Source of the DNA: Pseudomonas sp. GL-B-19
GTDB lineage: Bacteria > Pseudomonadota > Gammaproteobacteria > Pseudomonadales > Pseudomonadaceae
Length of the DNA stretch: 64,000 bases
Assembly (NCBI RefSeq): GCF_019956415.1
Contig: NZ_JAHBDK010000075.1
Span: 62,001 to 126,000, forward strand
Direction of reading: 5' to 3'
In this document: piece after piece, positions 27,830 through 36,447 of the stretch
Position numbering within the stretch: position 1 is the stretch's first letter
Layout: every line of letters starts with the position of its first letter
The notes under the pieces: generated by a model
What the model was told of the DNA's origin: nothing
The model's database searches: none
What the model saw: only the letters and a program-made list of their open reading frames with translations
Translations under genes and position numbers: made by a program

Positions 27830-28777
27830 ATGGTCAGGCCTTTTGTAGTACGTCCTTTACTGGCGCTGTGTGTCGTCGGCGCAAACCCGTTGGCCCTCGC
27901 GGCCGAGGGCGGTGTCGGGCGACCGATCACCGGGCAACAGGTATTTTCCAACGCCGGGATCGTGCCGCCGGAAGCCGGCTGGGTCATGTCCCTGACCAGC
28001 ATCTGGTACGACGGCCAACTCAAGGGCAAAGCCCAAGTGCCGATCGCCGGCGCCGTCAGTACCGGGCTGGACGTTAAAGTGTCCTACACCATGGCCAACT
28101 TCACCCATATCTGGGACACCGGCAAGGGCAGCTGGAACTACGCCTCGGCCATCGGCGTGCCAGTGCAGTACACCGACATCACCGCCAGTGTCACCGGCCC
28201 CCGTGGCAGGACCCTGGGAAGCAATGACACCGCGACCCAGTTCGCCGACATGCTGGTGACGCCGATTGCGGCGGGTTACCACGTCGACGAGGTCAACCAT
28301 TTCTCGCTCTCGCTGCCCATTTATGTGCCAACCGGTGCCTACAACGAGAATCGCCTGGCGAACGCCGGCCAGAATACGTACACCTTCATGCCCACCGTGG
28401 CCTTCACCCATCTGGACGGCAAGGGTGGCGAGTTCACCCTGTCCAGCGGGCTGGAAATCTACACCGAGAATGAAGCCACGGATTATCAGGACGGCAACAT
28501 TTTTACCCTCGATGCGCTGTGGACCCACGGCTTCGGCAACGGCTGGAATGCCGGCATGGTGGCTGGCTACGTCCAGCAGGTCACCGACGACTCGGGCAGT
28601 GGTGCCACCAGCGGCTTCCGCGGCCGCTCGGTGGGGGCCGGCCCGACGATCGGCTGGGCCGGCAAGTTCAACGATGCCCAGGCCAGCATCAACGCGCGGT
28701 GGGTGCCGGAGTTCGACACCAAAAATCGCCCGGAAGGCAACGGTGTCAGCGTCAACCTGACGTTAGCGTTTTTCTGA
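27830..28777 (+). CDS. Outer-membrane transporter of the SphA/MetA-like family
   Basis: 315-residue barrel protein with a signal peptide (ending ALAAEGG). It resembles COG4313, the phenol meta-pathway outer-membrane family: EAGWVMSLTSIWYDGQ near the start, PIYVPTGAYNENRLANAG in the middle, and a C-terminal Phe (LTLAFF) typical of BAM-assembled barrels. It starts 12 nt after the second DUF1254 gene with GGAG before the ATG, so all four genes from 24130 are likely one operon. The substrate is unknown; hydrophobic compounds are a guess from the family. Confidence 0.8.
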   Translation: MVRPFVVRPLLALCVVGANPLALAAEGGVGRPITGQQVFSNAGIVPPEAGWVMSLTSIWYDGQLKGKAQVPIAGAVSTGLDVKVSYTMANFTHIWDTGKGSWNYASAIGVPVQYTDITASVTGPRGRTLGSNDTATQFADMLVTPIAAGYHVDEVNHFSLSLPIYVPTGAYNENRLANAGQNTYTFMPTVAFTHLDGKGGEFTLSSGLEIYTENEATDYQDGNIFTLDALWTHGFGNGWNAGMVAGYVQQVTDDSGSGATSGFRGRSVGAGPTIGWAGKFNDAQASINARWVPEFDTKNRPEGNGVSVNLTLAFF

Positions 28778-28848
28778 GGAGTGCCCAGGGATGGCCACCG
28801 GTTCATTCCCTTCATTCCGGCCTTCATGTTTTGACTCAGGGATCAGCC

Positions 28849-29829
28849 ATGACTGCACTCAATGACCTCAACGCCCTGCAAGCCAGCATCGCCGAAAGCG
28901 TGCTGGGGCAGGATCAAGTGATCCGGCAGATTCTGCTCGGGCTGCTGGCCAACGGGCATTTGCTGCTGGAAAGTTTGCCGGGGCTGGCCAAGACCCGCAC
29001 GGTGAAGGCGCTGGCCAGGCACCTGGACGCGAAGATGAGCCGCATCCAGTTCACCCCGGACCTGCTGCCGTCGGACATCACCGGCGCCGAGGTTTTGCAC
29101 CAGATCGACGGCAAGAACCAGATCCAGTTCCAGCCCGGCCCGTTGTTCGGCAACCTGATCCTGGCGGATGAAATCAACCGCGCCCCGGCGAAGGTCCAGG
29201 CTGCGTTGCTGGAAGCCATGGAAGAACGGCAAATCACCGTGGCCGGCAACAGCCATGTGTTGCCGGAGCTGTTCATCGTGGTTGCCACCCAGAACCCGAT
29301 TGAACAGGAAGGCACCTACCCCCTGCCGGAAGCGCAGATGGACCGGTTTTTGATGAAGGTTCTGCTCGATTACCCGAGTGCGGAAAACGAAAGTCAGGTG
29401 CTGCGCCTGCTGCGAGACGAAGAACAGGCCTTGGGCGCCAAGACCGCTCCGATCCAGGGCTTCGCGTTGTCGCAGGACGTGATTTTCGCCGCGCGTCGCG
29501 AAGTCAGCGCGATTCACGTGTCCCCGGCCATCGATCGTTACCTGATCGACCTGATCAACGCCACGCGTCACCCGGCCGATTACGACGCCGACCTGGGTCG
29601 ATGGATCGCCATTGGCGCCAGCCCCCGCGGCGGCATCGGTCTGGACCGTTGCGCCCGCGCCGATGCCTGGTTGCTGGGGCAGGATTTTGTTTCGCCAGAC
29701 AACGTGCGCGCCGTGGTCCATCCGGTGCTGCGTCATCGCTTGCAACTGAGTTACGACGCAGTGGCTGACGGTGTGACGGCGGATCAGGTGCTTGATCGCC
29801 TGCTCGACAAGGTTGCGATCCCGGCCTGA
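28849..29829 (+). CDS. MoxR-type AAA+ ATPase
   Basis: 326 residues. Walker A is the MoxR variant ESLPGLAKT, Walker B is LILADEINRAP, and sensor 1 lies in VVATQNPIEQEGTYPLP; the C-terminal lid domain follows. MoxR ATPases work with von Willebrand A proteins to insert cofactors or remodel other proteins. It heads an operon with DUF58, DUF4381, two VWA genes and BatD. ATG at 28849 starts the conserved domain; the long open frame from 28519 overlaps the barrel gene and is rejected. A second MoxR gene begins at 63542. Confidence 0.95.
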   Translation: MTALNDLNALQASIAESVLGQDQVIRQILLGLLANGHLLLESLPGLAKTRTVKALARHLDAKMSRIQFTPDLLPSDITGAEVLHQIDGKNQIQFQPGPLFGNLILADEINRAPAKVQAALLEAMEERQITVAGNSHVLPELFIVVATQNPIEQEGTYPLPEAQMDRFLMKVLLDYPSAENESQVLRLLRDEEQALGAKTAPIQGFALSQDVIFAARREVSAIHVSPAIDRYLIDLINATRHPADYDADLGRWIAIGASPRGGIGLDRCARADAWLLGQDFVSPDNVRAVVHPVLRHRLQLSYDAVADGVTADQVLDRLLDKVAIPA

Positions 29830-29837
29830 GGTTGAAC

Positions 29838-30767
29838 ATGAAGAGCACCGACGGCCTGGTCTATGTCTCTCTCACCCACTTGATGGCACTGGAGTTCAAG
29901 GCCCGTGACTTGAGTTTTCTGGCGCGGCAGCCGCAAGGCAGCATCCTCGCCGGCAACCATGCTTCGCGTCTGCGCGGCCGTGGGCTGAATTTCGACGAGT
30001 TGCGCCGCTACCAGCCGGGGGACGACCTGCGTCACCTCGACTGGCGCGCCTCGCTGCGCACCGGCAAACCGGTGGTGCGCACCTTCACCGAAGAGCGTGA
30101 TCGCCCGGCGTTGATTCTGGTGGATCAGCGCATGTCGATGTTCTTCGGCTCGCAACGCAGTTTCAAATCGGCCATCGCCGCCGAACTGGGTGCGCTGGCG
30201 GCGTGGATGGTGTTCAACGCCGGTGATCGCGTCGGCGGTCTGGTGTTTAACGATCAGCGCATCGACAGCATCGCCCCGCTGCGCAGCCGCAAACGCATCG
30301 AAGCGCTGTGCAGCCGGATTGCCGAGCAGAACCAGCAACTGAACGCCGCCAACCCCGACGCTGAAGGCGAAGACCAGCTCGACAAGGTGTTGCAGCATTG
30401 CCTGGCGCTGGCCGGGCACGATCATTTGATCTGCATCGTCAGCGACTTTGCCGGTGCCGGTGAGCGCACGCTGCAATTGATGCGGCAATTGGCGGCGCAC
30501 AACGATGTGATTGCCATGCAGGTGTATGACCCGCTAGCACTGAACCTGCCGAAAAATGGTCGCTTGCTGATTACTCAAGGCCAGTTGCAAGTGGAACTGG
30601 CCGTCGAACAGCGCAGCGTGCATCAACCGCTGGGTGATTTCCTCAGTGGCCGGCTCAAGGATGTCGCGACGTTACTGCGTCGTAGTCAGGTGCCGTTGAT
30701 GATGTTTAGCACTGCGACGGATGCGCAGGAACAGTTGCGAGCTGAACTCGGAAGGGGGCGCCGATGA
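29838..30767 (+). CDS. DUF58 domain protein
   Basis: 309-residue cytoplasmic protein of the family regularly encoded directly after MoxR. The signature is LRGRGLNFDELRRYQPGDDL then RHLDWRASLRTGKPVVR, and the second half has a degenerate VWA fold (RPALILVDQRMSM). It may act as an adaptor between MoxR and its clients. ATG at 29838 follows TGAGG, 8 nt after the moxR stop, and its own stop overlaps the next start by 4 bp. Confidence 0.93.
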   Translation: MKSTDGLVYVSLTHLMALEFKARDLSFLARQPQGSILAGNHASRLRGRGLNFDELRRYQPGDDLRHLDWRASLRTGKPVVRTFTEERDRPALILVDQRMSMFFGSQRSFKSAIAAELGALAAWMVFNAGDRVGGLVFNDQRIDSIAPLRSRKRIEALCSRIAEQNQQLNAANPDAEGEDQLDKVLQHCLALAGHDHLICIVSDFAGAGERTLQLMRQLAAHNDVIAMQVYDPLALNLPKNGRLLITQGQLQVELAVEQRSVHQPLGDFLSGRLKDVATLLRRSQVPLMMFSTATDAQEQLRAELGRGRR

Positions 30768-31366
30768 ACCCGAACATTCCGAGCATCGATCAACTCAAGG
30801 AAATAGCGCTGCCGGCGTCGGTCAGCTATGCGCCGCAGACGTGGGGTTGGTGGGTGTTGCCTGGTTTGCTGGTAATCGCTGTTTTACTGATCAGCGCACG
30901 ACGGTACTGGCAGTGGCGACGGGATCGGTATCGGCGGGAGGCGCTGGTGCGGTTGGCTGAGTTGCAGGCCAGTGACAATCAAGTCGACGCATTGCGCGAG
31001 CTCCCGGAACTGCTCAAACGAGTCGCCCTCTCGATGCCTTGGAATGCAATCCCTGTAGGAGCGGCGGTGCGGCGATCCGACTTGCCCGCGAAGGCGTCCG
31101 TTCAGGCGATATCAATGGTGAATGTTAGGGCCCCTTCGCTGGCAAGCCAGCTCCTACAGGGGGATGTGGGTGCGCTTGGGGGTGAGGACTGGCAGGCATT
31201 TTTGGTGCGGCACAGTACGCAACCATTACCCGTCGACTTCAGCCAGCAACTGGCTCAATTGGCCTATGCACCTGACGCCACGCTACTAGCGTTGCCAAGC
31301 GACAAGCGCGAGCAACTGTTCAACACCTGCAAACTCTGGGTGGAGCGTCATCATGTGGCAGCTTGA
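30764..31366 (+). CDS. DUF4381 domain protein carrying a palindromic-repeat insertion
   Basis: 200 residues with one membrane helix (WWVLPGLLVIAVLLISARRY) after a short N-terminal part, the usual DUF4381 plan of Bat operons. Between LLKRVALSMP and GALGGEDWQAFL about 40 residues (beginning IPVGAAVRRSDLPAKASVQ) are encoded by an intergenic-type palindromic repeat (31052-31160) that leaves the frame open. Without it the two conserved flanks would join as in ordinary family members. Whether the longer protein works is unknown. It overlaps DUF58 by 4 bp and batA by 14 bp. Confidence 0.9.
   Translation: MNPNIPSIDQLKEIALPASVSYAPQTWGWWVLPGLLVIAVLLISARRYWQWRRDRYRREALVRLAELQASDNQVDALRELPELLKRVALSMPWNAIPVGAAVRRSDLPAKASVQAISMVNVRAPSLASQLLQGDVGALGGEDWQAFLVRHSTQPLPVDFSQQLAQLAYAPDATLLALPSDKREQLFNTCKLWVERHHVAA
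31052..31160. repeat. Palindromic repeat inside a coding region
   Basis: Begins CCTGTAGGAGCGGCGGTGCG and ends with CTCCTACAGG. The left part is the same unit as the arms of the palindrome at 57312-57418; the right part (GGCAAGCCAGCTCCTACAGG) is another REP subtype, so the element is a hybrid. It lies wholly within the DUF4381 gene and stays in frame. Confidence 0.9.
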
Positions 31367-32345
31367 TTACCCGTGGCTGTTGATCCTGTTGCCGTTGCCG
31401 TGGTTCGGCTACCGTTTCCTGCCCGATTACCGCGAAGCCCGCAGCGCCGTGCGTGTGCCGTTTTTCAGTGCCATGAGCCGCGCGGTCGGTCAAGCACCGA
31501 GCCAGGCCGGGACCCGTAACAATCGCTGGCAGCTCGCCTTGAACCTGTTGGTCTGGGCGCTGGTGCTGCTGGCCGCCGCGCGCCCGGTGTTCGTCGAAAA
31601 ACCCATCGAACGCCAACAACCGGTGCGCGACCTGATGCTCGCCATCGACATTTCCCAGTCCATGGAAACCACCGACTTCACCGATGCCAACGGCCAGAAG
31701 ATCAATCGTCTGGCAGCCGTCAAGGAAGTGGTACATGGCTTCATCGACAAGCGTAAGGACGATCGGCTGGGTCTGATCGTGTTTGGCAGCGGCGCCTATC
31801 CTCAAGCGCCGCTGACTCTGGATCACGCCAGCCTGTCGCTGCTGCTGGACGACACCGGTATCGGCATGGCCGGCCCCAACACTGCCATCGGCGATGCGAT
31901 CGGCTTGAGCCTGAAACTGCTCGAGCAAGCCCACGAACCAGAGAAAGTGCTGATCCTGCTGACCGACGGCAACGACACCAGCAGCGCCATCACTCCGGAT
32001 CACGCGGCACAAATGGCCGCCGCCAAAGGTGTGGTGATTCACACCATCGGCATTGGCGACCCGACCGCCGAAGGCGAAGCCAAGGTCAACCTGCAAGGCT
32101 TACAACAGATCGCCGAAACCACCGGCGGCAAGTTCTTCCGCGCCGAAGACCGCAGCGCGCTGGATCAGGTCTACAGCACCCTCGACACGCTGACCCCGCA
32201 TCAGGTGAAAACCCTCAGCCATCAACCGAAGAAAGACCTGTTCTGGTGGCCGCTCGGCACCGCCGTCGCCCTGCTGGCGCTGTATCACCTGGGCGCCCTG
32301 CTCCGCCCGCACCTGACACTCGCGCGTGAGCGGCAGGAGGCTTGA
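31353..32345 (+). CDS. VWA-domain membrane protein BatA-like
   Basis: 330 residues with a membrane helix near the N-terminus and another near residue 290 (FWWPLGTAVALLALYHLG), and between them a periplasmic or exposed VWA domain. The MIDAS motif is intact: DISQS in LAIDISQSMETT, a Thr in GPNTAIGDAIGLSL and an Asp in LLTDGNDTSS. BatA-type proteins are thought to dock on MoxR-driven assemblies. The next gene starts 1 nt after its stop. Confidence 0.92.
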   Translation: MWQLDYPWLLILLPLPWFGYRFLPDYREARSAVRVPFFSAMSRAVGQAPSQAGTRNNRWQLALNLLVWALVLLAAARPVFVEKPIERQQPVRDLMLAIDISQSMETTDFTDANGQKINRLAAVKEVVHGFIDKRKDDRLGLIVFGSGAYPQAPLTLDHASLSLLLDDTGIGMAGPNTAIGDAIGLSLKLLEQAHEPEKVLILLTDGNDTSSAITPDHAAQMAAAKGVVIHTIGIGDPTAEGEAKVNLQGLQQIAETTGGKFFRAEDRSALDQVYSTLDTLTPHQVKTLSHQPKKDLFWWPLGTAVALLALYHLGALLRPHLTLARERQEA

Positions 32346-32346
32346 G

Positions 32347-33927
32347 ATGGAGATCAATTTCAGCGACTTCCACTTCCTGCGCCCGTTCTGGCTATTACTC
32401 GTGCCGTTCGCCGCATTGCTGCCGATACTCTGGCGCCGCAGCCGCGACTTGCAACGGCGCTTGCGCAGCAACATTGCCGAGCACTTGCTGCCGCACCTGC
32501 TGATCACCCCGCAGGATCAACAACGCTTGCGACCGGTGCATCTGGTCTGTGCCGTGTTGATTCTGGGTGCAGTCGCCGCCGCGGGCCCGACCTGGGAACA
32601 GGACCGTCCGGACTTCCTGGAAAACCGTGCGCCGCTGATCATCGCCATTGACCTGTCGCCGTCTATGGACGCCAACGACGTGCCGCCGAGTCGTCTAGAG
32701 GCGGCCAAGCACAAGCTGCATGACCTGATTCAGCGCCGCGCCGGTGCGCGCAATGCACTGATCGCCTACGCTGGCAGCGCGCACCTGGTGTTGCCGCCCA
32801 CCGAAGATCCGGCCTTGCTGGATACGTTCATTCAAGCCCTGAGCACCGACCTGATCGCCAAACAAGGGAAAAACGTCGGCGCAGTGATCGAGCAAGCCAA
32901 ACACTTGCTGGCCGCCGAGAAAACCCCGGGCACGCTGTTGCTGATCACCGACGGCGCCGACACTTCGCAACTCACCGGGCTGGACAAGCAACTAGAGGAC
33001 AGCGCGCTGCAAGTGCTGATCCTCGCAGTCGGCAGCGAAGATGGCGGCATCCTCCACGACGCCAGCGGCCAGCCACGCACCGACAGCAACGGTCGCCCGG
33101 TGCTCGGCAGTTTTGATCAGGCAGCGCTCAAGCAATTGGCTTCAGCCGTGGACGCACCGCTGGGTAGCCTGACACTGAATAACGACGATCTGGACTGGGT
33201 TGAACTGCACGCCCAGCAGCATTTCCAGAGTGCCAGCGATGAACAGCGCGAATTGCATTGGAAAGACGCCGGTTACTGGCTGTGCTGGCCGTTACTGCTG
33301 CTCGCGTTTTTCAGCGTGCGCAAGGGCTGGAGCCTGAACTGGATGGCGGGTTTGCTGCTGGCGCTGAGTATCGGTTTTCAGCCGACCAGCGCCGAAGCCA
33401 ACGCCTTGACCGATGCGTTCTTCACCCCCGATCAGCAAGGCCGCTGGGCCTTCGAACACCAGCATTTCCCGCAGGCCGCCGCACATTTTGTCGATCCGTA
33501 CTGGAAAGGCATCGCCGCCTATAACGCGGCGGATTTCGACCTGGCACTGGCCAGTTTTGCGCGACTGGAAACACCCCAGGCGTATTTCTACCTGGGCAAT
33601 ATTTACGTGCGCCGCTTCAAGTTTGATCAGGCGATTGCCGCGTATACCCAGGCACTGAAGTTACAACCGCAATTTCCGGAGGCCACCGCCAACCTGGCGT
33701 TGGCGATCGCGTTGCAGAAAGACACCGACAGCGCCGAGCAAAACACGCCCGAGGCCAAGCCTGACGAAATCAAAATGGACAAGGCACCGGGCAAGGGCCA
33801 GAGCAAACCGGTAGAAACCGAACAGGCCGTGTCGGATGAGGTGTGGTTGCAGAACCTGAGCACTTCGCCGGCGAAGTTCCTGAAGCAGAAATTCAGTTTG
33901 CAGGATCAGGCGGGGGCCAGACCATGA
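32347..33927 (+). CDS. VWA and TPR protein, BatB/BatC-like fusion
   Basis: 526 residues. Two N-terminal membrane helices flank a short linker; a VWA domain (about 85-285, MIDAS DLSPS in IAIDLSPSMDAND, LLITDGADTSQ) follows, then a membrane pair near 310-345, and a C-terminal TPR region (YFYLGNIYVRRFKFDQAIAA and the following helix) with a charged tail. In other bacteria the VWA part (BatB) and TPR part (BatC) are separate genes. ATG at 32347 follows GGAGGCTTGAG; the extension to 32326 is rejected. Its stop overlaps batD by 4 bp. Confidence 0.92.
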   Translation: MEINFSDFHFLRPFWLLLVPFAALLPILWRRSRDLQRRLRSNIAEHLLPHLLITPQDQQRLRPVHLVCAVLILGAVAAAGPTWEQDRPDFLENRAPLIIAIDLSPSMDANDVPPSRLEAAKHKLHDLIQRRAGARNALIAYAGSAHLVLPPTEDPALLDTFIQALSTDLIAKQGKNVGAVIEQAKHLLAAEKTPGTLLLITDGADTSQLTGLDKQLEDSALQVLILAVGSEDGGILHDASGQPRTDSNGRPVLGSFDQAALKQLASAVDAPLGSLTLNNDDLDWVELHAQQHFQSASDEQRELHWKDAGYWLCWPLLLLAFFSVRKGWSLNWMAGLLLALSIGFQPTSAEANALTDAFFTPDQQGRWAFEHQHFPQAAAHFVDPYWKGIAAYNAADFDLALASFARLETPQAYFYLGNIYVRRFKFDQAIAAYTQALKLQPQFPEATANLALAIALQKDTDSAEQNTPEAKPDEIKMDKAPGKGQSKPVETEQAVSDEVWLQNLSTSPAKFLKQKFSLQDQAGARP

Positions 33928-35354
33928 ACCGAGTGATGGCCATCGCTAGCAGGCTAGCTCCCACATTAAATCCGCACACACCACAAATCCCTGTAGGAGC
34001 CGGCGGTGCGGCGATCCGACTTGCCCGCGAAGGCGTCCGCCCAGTCCCCATCAAACTCACAGGCCTACTCCTCTGCCTGTTCACCACCGCAGCCCTGGCA
34101 GCCGAACCCGACCTCCGAGTCCTGACCCACCTGCAACCCGCCACCTCAGTCATGGTCGGCGGCCTTGTGGAACTGCAACTCGACGTCCTCACCGACAGCT
34201 GGTTCACCGATGCACCGACACTGCCCGACCTGAAACTGCCCGGCGCCCTGGTGCTGCCACCGGACGGCCACGCCGAGCACATCAATCAGAGCCTCGACGG
34301 TAAATCCTTCAACGGCATGCGCTACACCTACCGGATCACCCCGAATCTGGCGCAGGGTTTCGACATCCCGCCGCTGACCGTGCAGGCCACACCGGGCCAG
34401 GCCAGCGCCCCACTAAGCGCGCAAAGCCAGCCGTTGCACTTCACCGCTACGCAACCACCGGGGTTCAAACCCGGCGAACCGGTGCTGGTGGCGCAAGGTC
34501 TGCGCCTCACCCAAAAAGTCCTCAATTGCGCAACGCCATTGAAGGTCGGTGACAGCATCACCCGTCAGCTGAACTTGCAGGCTGACAACGCCATGGCCAT
34601 GTCGCTGCCGACACCCGCGATGGGCGATATCAACGGTTTGAGCCGTTACCCGAAGAACCCGCAAATCAGCAATCTGGATGATGGCCGAGGCAACTTCAAC
34701 GGCGGCCAGCGCATCGACACGGTGACGTACCGCATCGACACCGAAGGCCGTTACAGCCTGCCGGCCATCGAGCTGAAATGGTGGGACGCCAGTAGCCTGC
34801 AAACCCGCACCGCACAAGTCCCGGCGGTGAGCTTCGAGGCCACGGTCAACAGCGCTTACACGCCGGTTTTCTCGATTGCTGACGACCTGAAAAAACTCGG
34901 CCAGCAAAGTCGTGTGCACCTTTCCGGGCACTGGCTGGGGCTTTCGGCGCTGCTGATGGTGGTGGCGCTGTTTGTCTGGTTCGCCCGTCCGTTCGTGCAT
35001 CGCGCCTACCTCACCGCACAGGCCCGCCGCCACGCCCGGCACGCGGCGTGGCTGGAGTCCGCCGACTACGCCTGGCGGCAGATTGCGCGGCAAATCGACG
35101 GCAAGCCCGCCCAACTGAGCGCCTTGTACCTGTGGCTCAGACGCAGCCACTTGGGCCTGAAATTGAGCTCTCTCAGCCCTCGGCTGCAAGATTTTCTGCG
35201 CGCCTGCTATGGCCGTGCGCCAACCGAAGAGCAAGCGTTGCGCGAACTCAAGCGTTCCTTGGCTACGCTGCATAGTCAGGCTGAACAGCGCCATACCAAG
35301 GCCGCTTCAGCATTAAGTCCATTAAACCCTGCCCACGAGAAGGACTTCCCATGA
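33924..35354 (+). CDS. BatD-like protein with repeat-altered N-terminus
   Basis: 476 residues: a signal sequence, a periplasmic beta-rich region, one membrane helix (LGLSALLMVVALFVWFARPF) and a cytoplasmic C-terminal tail, as in BatD. The hydrophobic signal core (LTGLLLCLFTTAALAAEPD) starts only at about residue 46, because two different palindromic units (33941-34040) are inserted just after the start codon and translated. ATG at 33924 overlaps the previous stop (ATGA), so coupling is retained. A start after the repeat would be needed for a normal signal peptide, but no ATG lies there. The last residues overlap the HAD gene by 4 bp. Confidence 0.88.
   Translation: MNRVMAIASRLAPTLNPHTPQIPVGAGGAAIRLAREGVRPVPIKLTGLLLCLFTTAALAAEPDLRVLTHLQPATSVMVGGLVELQLDVLTDSWFTDAPTLPDLKLPGALVLPPDGHAEHINQSLDGKSFNGMRYTYRITPNLAQGFDIPPLTVQATPGQASAPLSAQSQPLHFTATQPPGFKPGEPVLVAQGLRLTQKVLNCATPLKVGDSITRQLNLQADNAMAMSLPTPAMGDINGLSRYPKNPQISNLDDGRGNFNGGQRIDTVTYRIDTEGRYSLPAIELKWWDASSLQTRTAQVPAVSFEATVNSAYTPVFSIADDLKKLGQQSRVHLSGHWLGLSALLMVVALFVWFARPFVHRAYLTAQARRHARHAAWLESADYAWRQIARQIDGKPAQLSALYLWLRRSHLGLKLSSLSPRLQDFLRACYGRAPTEEQALRELKRSLATLHSQAEQRHTKAASALSPLNPAHEKDFP
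33941..34040. repeat. Two palindromic repeat units within the 5' end of batD
   Basis: The first unit (CATCGCTAGCAGGCTAGCTC then CCACATT) is a REP of the GCGAGCAGG class with point changes; the second (CTGTAGGAGCCGGCGGTGCG then GCGATCCGACTTGCCCGCGA) is of the class forming the palindrome at 57312. Together they encode about residues 6-39 of the BatD protein. Confidence 0.88.
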
Positions 35355-36373
35355 CGAACCCGCTATCGATCCGTCACCGCTTCGGGCTGACACTGCTGTT
35401 CGCGCTGGCCCTGCCGTTGCTTGCGCAAGCTGCCGAACCGCTGCCCTCGTGGAACGATGGCCCGTCGAAAAAACACATCATCGAGTTCGTCCAGGCCGTC
35501 ACCGATCAATCCAGCAAGGACTTCGTCAAACCCGAAGACCGCATCGCAGTGTTCGACAACGACGGCACCTTGTGGAGCGAGCAGCCAATGTACTTCGAAT
35601 TGCTGTTTGCCCTCGAAGAAGTCAAACGCACGGCGCCGCAACACCCGGAATGGAAAACCACCCAGCCGTTCCAGGCCGTACTGGAAAACGATCACAAGGC
35701 GCTGGCGGCTTCCGGCCTGGAAGGCCTGATGAAAATTTTTGGTGCGACCCACACCGGCATGACCACCGAAGCGTTCGATGACTACGCCAAGACCTGGCTG
35801 AGTCAGGCCAGACACCCGAAGACCGGCAAGCTGTTCACTGAAATGGTGTTCCAGCCAATGCTGGAATTGCTCGACTACCTGCGCAGCCAGGACTTCAAGA
35901 CCTTCATCGTTTCCGGTGGTGACACCGGGTTCATGCGCGCATTCGCCGAGAAGGTCTACGGTGTTCCACCGGAACAAGTAATCGGTACTACGTTTGTCAC
36001 AGCCTTCCAGTACACGGACGGCCAAACCTCGATCCTGCGCACCCCGAAACTGGCCCACAACGACGACGGCCCGGGCAAGCCGGAAAGCATCGATGCTGTC
36101 ATCGGCAAGCGGCCGATCTTCGCCTTCGGCAACTCCGACGGCGACTTGCAGATGCTGCAATGGACCGCCGCAGGACCGGGTAAACGATTCATGGGACTGG
36201 TGCATCACACCGACGCAAAACGCGAATGGGCCTATGACCGCAAGTCAGACATCGGCCGCCTGGACAAGGCGCTGGACGAAGCAAATTCCCGTGGCTGGAC
36301 TGTCGTCGACATGGCCGCCGAATGGCGGCGGATCTACCCTTACGATTCCGCCACCCCCGAGCAAGTGCAGTAA
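35351..36373 (+). CDS. Secreted HAD-superfamily phosphatase
   Basis: 340 residues with a signal peptide (LPLLAQAAEP). HAD motif I is VFDNDGTLW with nucleophile D69 and acid D71; motif II is the Ser in FIVSGGDTG and motif IV lies in FGNSDGDLQML. The cap region between motifs I and II suits a small phosphomonoester, as in phosphoserine-phosphatase-like members. It overlaps batD by 4 bp, so it is translationally tied to the MoxR-Bat operon and may be a client. The substrate is unknown. Confidence 0.9.
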   Translation: MTNPLSIRHRFGLTLLFALALPLLAQAAEPLPSWNDGPSKKHIIEFVQAVTDQSSKDFVKPEDRIAVFDNDGTLWSEQPMYFELLFALEEVKRTAPQHPEWKTTQPFQAVLENDHKALAASGLEGLMKIFGATHTGMTTEAFDDYAKTWLSQARHPKTGKLFTEMVFQPMLELLDYLRSQDFKTFIVSGGDTGFMRAFAEKVYGVPPEQVIGTTFVTAFQYTDGQTSILRTPKLAHNDDGPGKPESIDAVIGKRPIFAFGNSDGDLQMLQWTAAGPGKRFMGLVHHTDAKREWAYDRKSDIGRLDKALDEANSRGWTVVDMAAEWRRIYPYDSATPEQVQ

Positions 36374-36447
36374 AAAAAGCGTAACGCAGGACCGCAATAA
36401 ACGTTTGTCGCATCAGGCGACGCAAGTAAGCAAAAGGAGCAAGTCGG

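Noticed and set aside
28519..28848. Upstream extension of the MoxR frame
   Set aside because: It overlaps the barrel gene in another frame and has no family similarity; ATG 28849 begins the AAA domain.
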